Of a stretch of DNA of 8,110 bases, positions 6,401 to 8,110 are shown piece by piece. The position numbers were made by a program, and so were the translations under genes. The DNA lies in NCBI GenBank assembly GCA_946531785.1, contig CAMNAT010000077.1:1-8110 (forward strand). The letters are read 5' to 3'. The notes under the pieces are model-generated. The model was not told the DNA's origin, ran no database searches, and saw only the letters and a list, made by a program, of their open reading frames with translations. Numbering within the stretch: position 1 is the stretch's first letter; the number at the start of each line of letters is the position of its first letter. The stretch is from an uncultured Oscillospiraceae bacterium. GTDB taxonomy: Bacteria > Bacillota > Clostridia > UBA1381.

Positions 6401-7527
6401 GTATGCGTTTCGGTCACACCGTTCGTTTCACAGTCTGAGACCGCCGCGCCAATAAGCCTGCCGCTTACATCATGCTGCGAGATCGCAAGCCAGCGTTCTT
6501 TTTCCTGTGCCGCCGCGCAGCTCAGCCCGGCATAAAGAGCGCCGCTATCATCTCTTTTCAGCATTACGGTGTCATGCGCGTCAAATCCCGCCTTATAGTA
6601 AAGCTCCGGATAGTAATAGCCGTAATAATACTTCATGTCAGCAAACGCAGCAAATCCGCTTGTGCTGCCTGTATCAATGCCGAGGTTCAGCCTGGATAGC
6701 CCCGTCTGCCTGTCGCTGCCGCTTGTAAGCAATACGCCGTCAATATATATCAACAGGTTATTTTTCTGCGCGTCATATGTCACAGCAGCTTTATGCCACG
6801 ATGAGCGTTCAAGCACACCGCAGGAAACGAGTGTGCCGCCATCGTTGGCATAAAGACCTCCGTCACCATGCCATGTCAGCAGGCTGCAGGCATCACCGGA
6901 TGTCGTATGATTAAGTCTGAGTGCCGCATCTCCCTCAGCGTAAATACTGAACTCAACAGTAAATGTCCTTCCGTTCAGCGGCAAGGTCTGCTCTATACGG
7001 TCATATGCGGTATTGCCGCCTGATGGCGGTATGACACACGCTATTGCAATCTCTCCGTCTCTGCCGAGAACACCCTTCCTCATCACCTTTTTACTGCCGC
7101 CGCTTGAGGAAAAGTATGTGTTTTCGCCTACCGTTACTGCGGCTTCTGTGCCTCTGTAAAGCTCTATGGGGATATACTGCACATTATCAGCATCACGCAG
7201 ATGCGCAGCGCGTATATATCCGCCAATGACTCTTTCACTCTCACTCCCGGAAAGCTCATCATCAACATAGGAAAGCTCATACCTCCTTGCGGAAAGAGCC
7301 CCAAGCAGCACCTCTGAGCTTATGCTGTTATCCGTATCATACGGAGGCTGCTCTATACTCAAGCTGCCGCTGTTTACCGTTATCCTGCTGTCATAGCTTT
7401 CAAGTCCTATTTGGGTGCATACATCCTCCGCTGCGGAAGCATCCGCAGCGGAGATCGATGCACCGGAGGAGAGAGTTATGCATACGGTCAAGAGGATATT
7501 TACAGTTCGTTTATATATGCTTTTCAA
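3439..7527 (-). CDS. Secreted multidomain heparinase II/III-family polysaccharide lyase (LamG-like, CuAO-N-like, toroid, beta-sandwich)
   Basis: A 1362-residue secreted protein, probably an extracellular lyase of a uronic-acid-containing polysaccharide. Start: TTG at 7527, seven bases after GGGAGGT; no ATG or GTG lies between the upstream in-frame TAA and this codon, and the next in-frame Met would remove the signal peptide. Approximate domains: signal peptide 1-28; paralogous N-terminal module 35-145; LamG-like sandwich 148-312 ending in KYYYGYYYPELYY; small beta module 320-400; second LamG-like domain 413-590 (FDEDFESYGS to IDNVRAYEG); copper-amine-oxidase-N-like domain 613-712; alpha/alpha toroid about 745-1060; heparinase II/III sandwich 1090-1345. 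Catalytic candidates are Asn917 and His918 (NNHN), Tyr971 (EGVGYW) and His1124. The usual metal site appears as Gln1126, Asp1144 and His1177, with Gln replacing the common His. No sortase motif, S-layer domain or dockerin was recognised. CAZy family and substrate cannot be assigned by eye. It overlaps the next gene by 47 bp. Confidence 0.9.
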   Translation of the reverse strand: MKSIYKRTVNILLTVCITLSSGASISAADASAAEDVCTQIGLESYDSRITVNSGSLSIEQPPYDTDNSISSEVLLGALSARRYELSYVDDELSGSESERVIGGYIRAAHLRDADNVQYIPIELYRGTEAAVTVGENTYFSSSGGSKKVMRKGVLGRDGEIAIACVIPPSGGNTAYDRIEQTLPLNGRTFTVEFSIYAEGDAALRLNHTTSGDACSLLTWHGDGGLYANDGGTLVSCGVLERSSWHKAAVTYDAQKNNLLIYIDGVLLTSGSDRQTGLSRLNLGIDTGSTSGFAAFADMKYYYGYYYPELYYKAGFDAHDTVMLKRDDSGALYAGLSCAAAQEKERWLAISQHDVSGRLIGAAVSDCETNGVTETHTARLEYNDSPRVRTKIMTFDDRDKLTPSGAARKLGNETVFDEDFESYGSTMIEAAQGNVMEVYTDTDNDHAMRLKRTDGNVSDFHITADCRFPYSDYGVYDFDIKLLEESSEIRIYLMDELKNSEMIADIKKGGSVVFGGVEFTLEPYIRHNIAAVYNYYDRTRSIYLDGTLVSENEVLTSDFAKKGTAQQLRFHTWNNPEPVDILIDNVRAYEGVQPRSEINAFEKIVDTDRSRTVFDSEASYVNMLDGFFAIHSRSGVFYKDGKKSLLSYPPYTEDGITYVNAAEICAGIGEAVAAGTDGGYIPIEELAAALDMTLYKNNSALNGGMSILGRQRFSAPTGSTLQGLNDYLFYLRPKERELRSAYAVSPQRGVHPRIHASKTAFDRARALYASKEEEYFNRWSLQLINYANRLVSYGRSRSFTEYIIDGGRLTEESRCLIDNMYTLGMAYQLTGDMRYVDRAWMELEAVSGFPNWNPSHHLDPCEMGLGVAVGYDWMYDAFTPEQRAVIEKGMYNNLFYDAANSYKSTLSMMTNSATATNNHNVVCNGGIAVAAMAMLDVYPEEAYYLLENAIRAVDLMMYHYAPNGAWYEGVGYWELATQYTIAMFSTMEATLGSIFALDKCEGLDIASRYMIYNQTDNGVFNTGDDDVSWLTSQLYVPEMIWMSQHYNDPVVTKAVLKYRPSALKNSGDNALGLLWYDGSVTDTDIDLPLDAYYEGDETVTMRNTWEIGSGTSYVGIHGGLTVAEHSQLDGGTFIFETLGERWAKDLGAGDYNCVGYWETDPNQAYNRWQYFRSRAESHNTIVIDPDHSKPDHNLSSRVDITRFETSGGSAIAAADLSGVLKDNASAAKRGFFYTDDRRSLVIRDEISLKAQSDVYWHMMTDASVTIDSDTAILTKNGKRLRLEFIAVGGEAELSAQPVSEILKAFPTDSKTDNENDEHNTRIEIKLCGSGDVSITVKLTPYEMEGVTAVEEYNIPISEWTLID
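3495..3502 (-). promoter_or_regulatory. Ribosome binding site deciding the TTG start of the standalone LamG gene
   Basis: GGAAGGAG on the minus strand lies nine bases before TTG at 3485. It is inside the lyase coding sequence, where it encodes the Glu-Gly of the MEGVTAVEE segment near the C-terminus. Ribosomes finishing the lyase pass over it, so translational coupling is plausible. Confidence 0.8.
7426..7453 (-). repeat. Perfect 12-bp inverted repeat with 4-nt loop inside the lyase coding region
   Basis: On the plus strand the arms CTCCGCTGCGGA (7426-7437) and TCCGCAGCGGAG (7442-7453) are exact reverse complements, separated by AGCA. In the mRNA this is a GC-rich hairpin starting about 75 nt after the TTG start. 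It encodes the SAADASAAE segment around the predicted signal-peptide cleavage site. The segment is also an imperfect direct duplication (SAADA, then SAAED). No U-run follows, so it does not look like an intrinsic terminator. Confidence 0.75.
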
Positions 7528-7534
7528 ACGAAAT

Positions 7535-7541
7535 ACCTCCC
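7535..7541 (-). promoter_or_regulatory. Ribosome binding site deciding the TTG start of the lyase
   Basis: GGGAGGT on the minus strand lies seven bases before TTG at 7527, within the 19-bp gap after the stop of the upstream lyase. No other start codon is correctly placed for it. Confidence 0.8.
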
Positions 7542-7546
7542 ATACA

Positions 7547-8110
7547 TTATCTGAGATCTGTTATTACAAAATCTTTATAATCAATCCTCTCAACACTTCT
7601 GCCAGTCGGATCAGCATTTTTCCAATCACTCATGGCATCATCGTCAAGCATCCAATCATCTATGGCACCATATGATGAAGGGCCGCTGCCGGTACCGTCG
7701 GAAAGCTTGACGGTAAGAGCCGCCTTGCCGCTGCCGGAAAGCTTTATCGCTATGCGTGTTCCCGTTTCCGATATCCTGTCATCCCTTATGATCCCGGAGC
7801 TTATGAGTGACGTCCTCAGAGCTTCCGCATCTGTCTTTGTGATCGTTGCAGCTCCGCCCTCAGCGGCAAAGTCCAGTCTCAGAGCTTTACCGTTCTGCGC
7901 AAGAGTTGCTCCTGTGCTGTCAAGTGTCACATCCGCATCGGTCATCATGTACCAATATACATCCTTCGATGAGTTCAATGTCAGCTCATCCCGTATTACA
8001 AGGCTTCCGCGCTGATCTGTGAGGAAAAAGCCGCGCTTTGCTGCGCTTGCATTATCCCGCAGCAGCTCCGACATATCCACAACCGCCACAGCACTGCTGC
8101 TGTTGCTGTA
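7547..8110 (-). CDS. Heparinase II/III-type polysaccharide lyase, C-terminal part (partial, 5' end outside window)
   Basis: The frame is open from the window edge to a TAA stop, giving the last 187 residues. A GTG lies at 8089, but the frame continues upstream without a stop and the domain would be incomplete, so the true start is outside. The visible part is the second half of the C-terminal beta-sandwich of heparinase II/III-type lyases. It aligns without gaps to the next gene from that protein's residue 1208: about 50 of 76 positions are identical, including DNASAAKRGFF, SLVIRDE and DVYW-MMTDA. Enzymes of this superfamily cleave uronic-acid-containing polysaccharides by beta-elimination, usually outside the cytoplasm. 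The catalytic residues are not in view, so activity is inferred. After the sandwich there is a 30-40 residue acidic, Trp-containing tail (IDDWMLDDDAMSDW). It lies 19 bp upstream of the next lyase gene, so the two are probably co-transcribed. Confidence 0.85.
   Translation of the reverse strand, partial: YSNSSSAVAVVDMSELLRDNASAAKRGFFLTDQRGSLVIRDELTLNSSKDVYWYMMTDADVTLDSTGATLAQNGKALRLDFAAEGGAATITKTDAEALRTSLISSGIIRDDRISETGTRIAIKLSGSGKAALTVKLSDGTGSGPSSYGAIDDWMLDDDAMSDWKNADPTGRSVERIDYKDFVITDLR

Noticed and set aside
3439..7527. Specific naming of the lyase as heparin lyase or alginate lyase
   Set aside because: The toroid plus sandwich fold is shared by several lyase families with different substrates, and no residue I can see distinguishes them.
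7632..8015. 127-codon plus-strand open frame opposite the partial upstream lyase
   Set aside because: The Ser/Val/Ala-rich translation is what antisense reading of this GC-rich coding sequence gives. The minus frame aligns to the paralogous lyase.
8087..8089. GTG at 8089 as the start of a small 180-residue protein
   Set aside because: The frame stays open to the window edge, the alignment to the paralogue continues upstream of it, and there is no ribosome binding site. It is an internal valine of a larger protein.

Overview
This window carries four protein-coding genes, all on the minus strand, so they are transcribed from high to low coordinates. Every protein whose N-terminus is visible begins with a Sec-type signal peptide. 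The strong AGGAGG-type Shine-Dalgarno sites, two well-supported TTG starts, a moderate and patchy GC content, and the mix of LamG-like, copper-amine-oxidase-N-like and heparinase II/III domains suggest a Gram-positive, Clostridia-like bacterium. A gut or other polysaccharide-rich habitat fits. This placement is inference; no rRNA or marker gene is present.

Layout in transcription order. (1) 8110-7547 is the C-terminal 187 residues of a secreted heparinase II/III-type protein whose start lies outside the window. (2) After only 19 bp comes 7527-3439, a complete 1362-residue secreted protein. It has a LamG-like N-terminal half, a copper-amine-oxidase-N-like insert, an alpha/alpha-toroid lyase domain and a heparinase II/III beta-sandwich. 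(3) 3485-2028, overlapping gene 2 by 47 bp, is a 485-residue secreted protein. It is a paralogue of the N-terminal part of gene 2 and has no catalytic domain. (4) After a 107-bp AT-rich gap containing a plausible promoter, 1920 to 1 encodes at least 640 residues of a secreted protein. It is built from a repeating unit of about 275-280 residues (LamG-like module plus a short beta-rich linker) and runs off the window edge.

Genes 1-3 look like one operon, judged by 19-bp spacing, then overlap, with no room for a promoter. Gene 4 probably has its own transcription start. The set reads as an extracellular apparatus for binding and eliminative cleavage of a uronic-acid-containing polysaccharide: two tandem lyases, a non-catalytic LamG companion and a large multi-LamG protein. 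The substrate (glycosaminoglycan, alginate-like or an exopolysaccharide) cannot be read from the sequence. No transporter, sulfatase, regulator, RNA gene, CRISPR array or mobile element is visible.

The points most worth a second look are a glutamine where heparinase II/III enzymes usually have a metal-ligand histidine, the freestanding paralogue of the lyase's N-terminal module, a perfect 12-bp hairpin just after the lyase signal-peptide coding region, and the regular modular repeat in the last gene.
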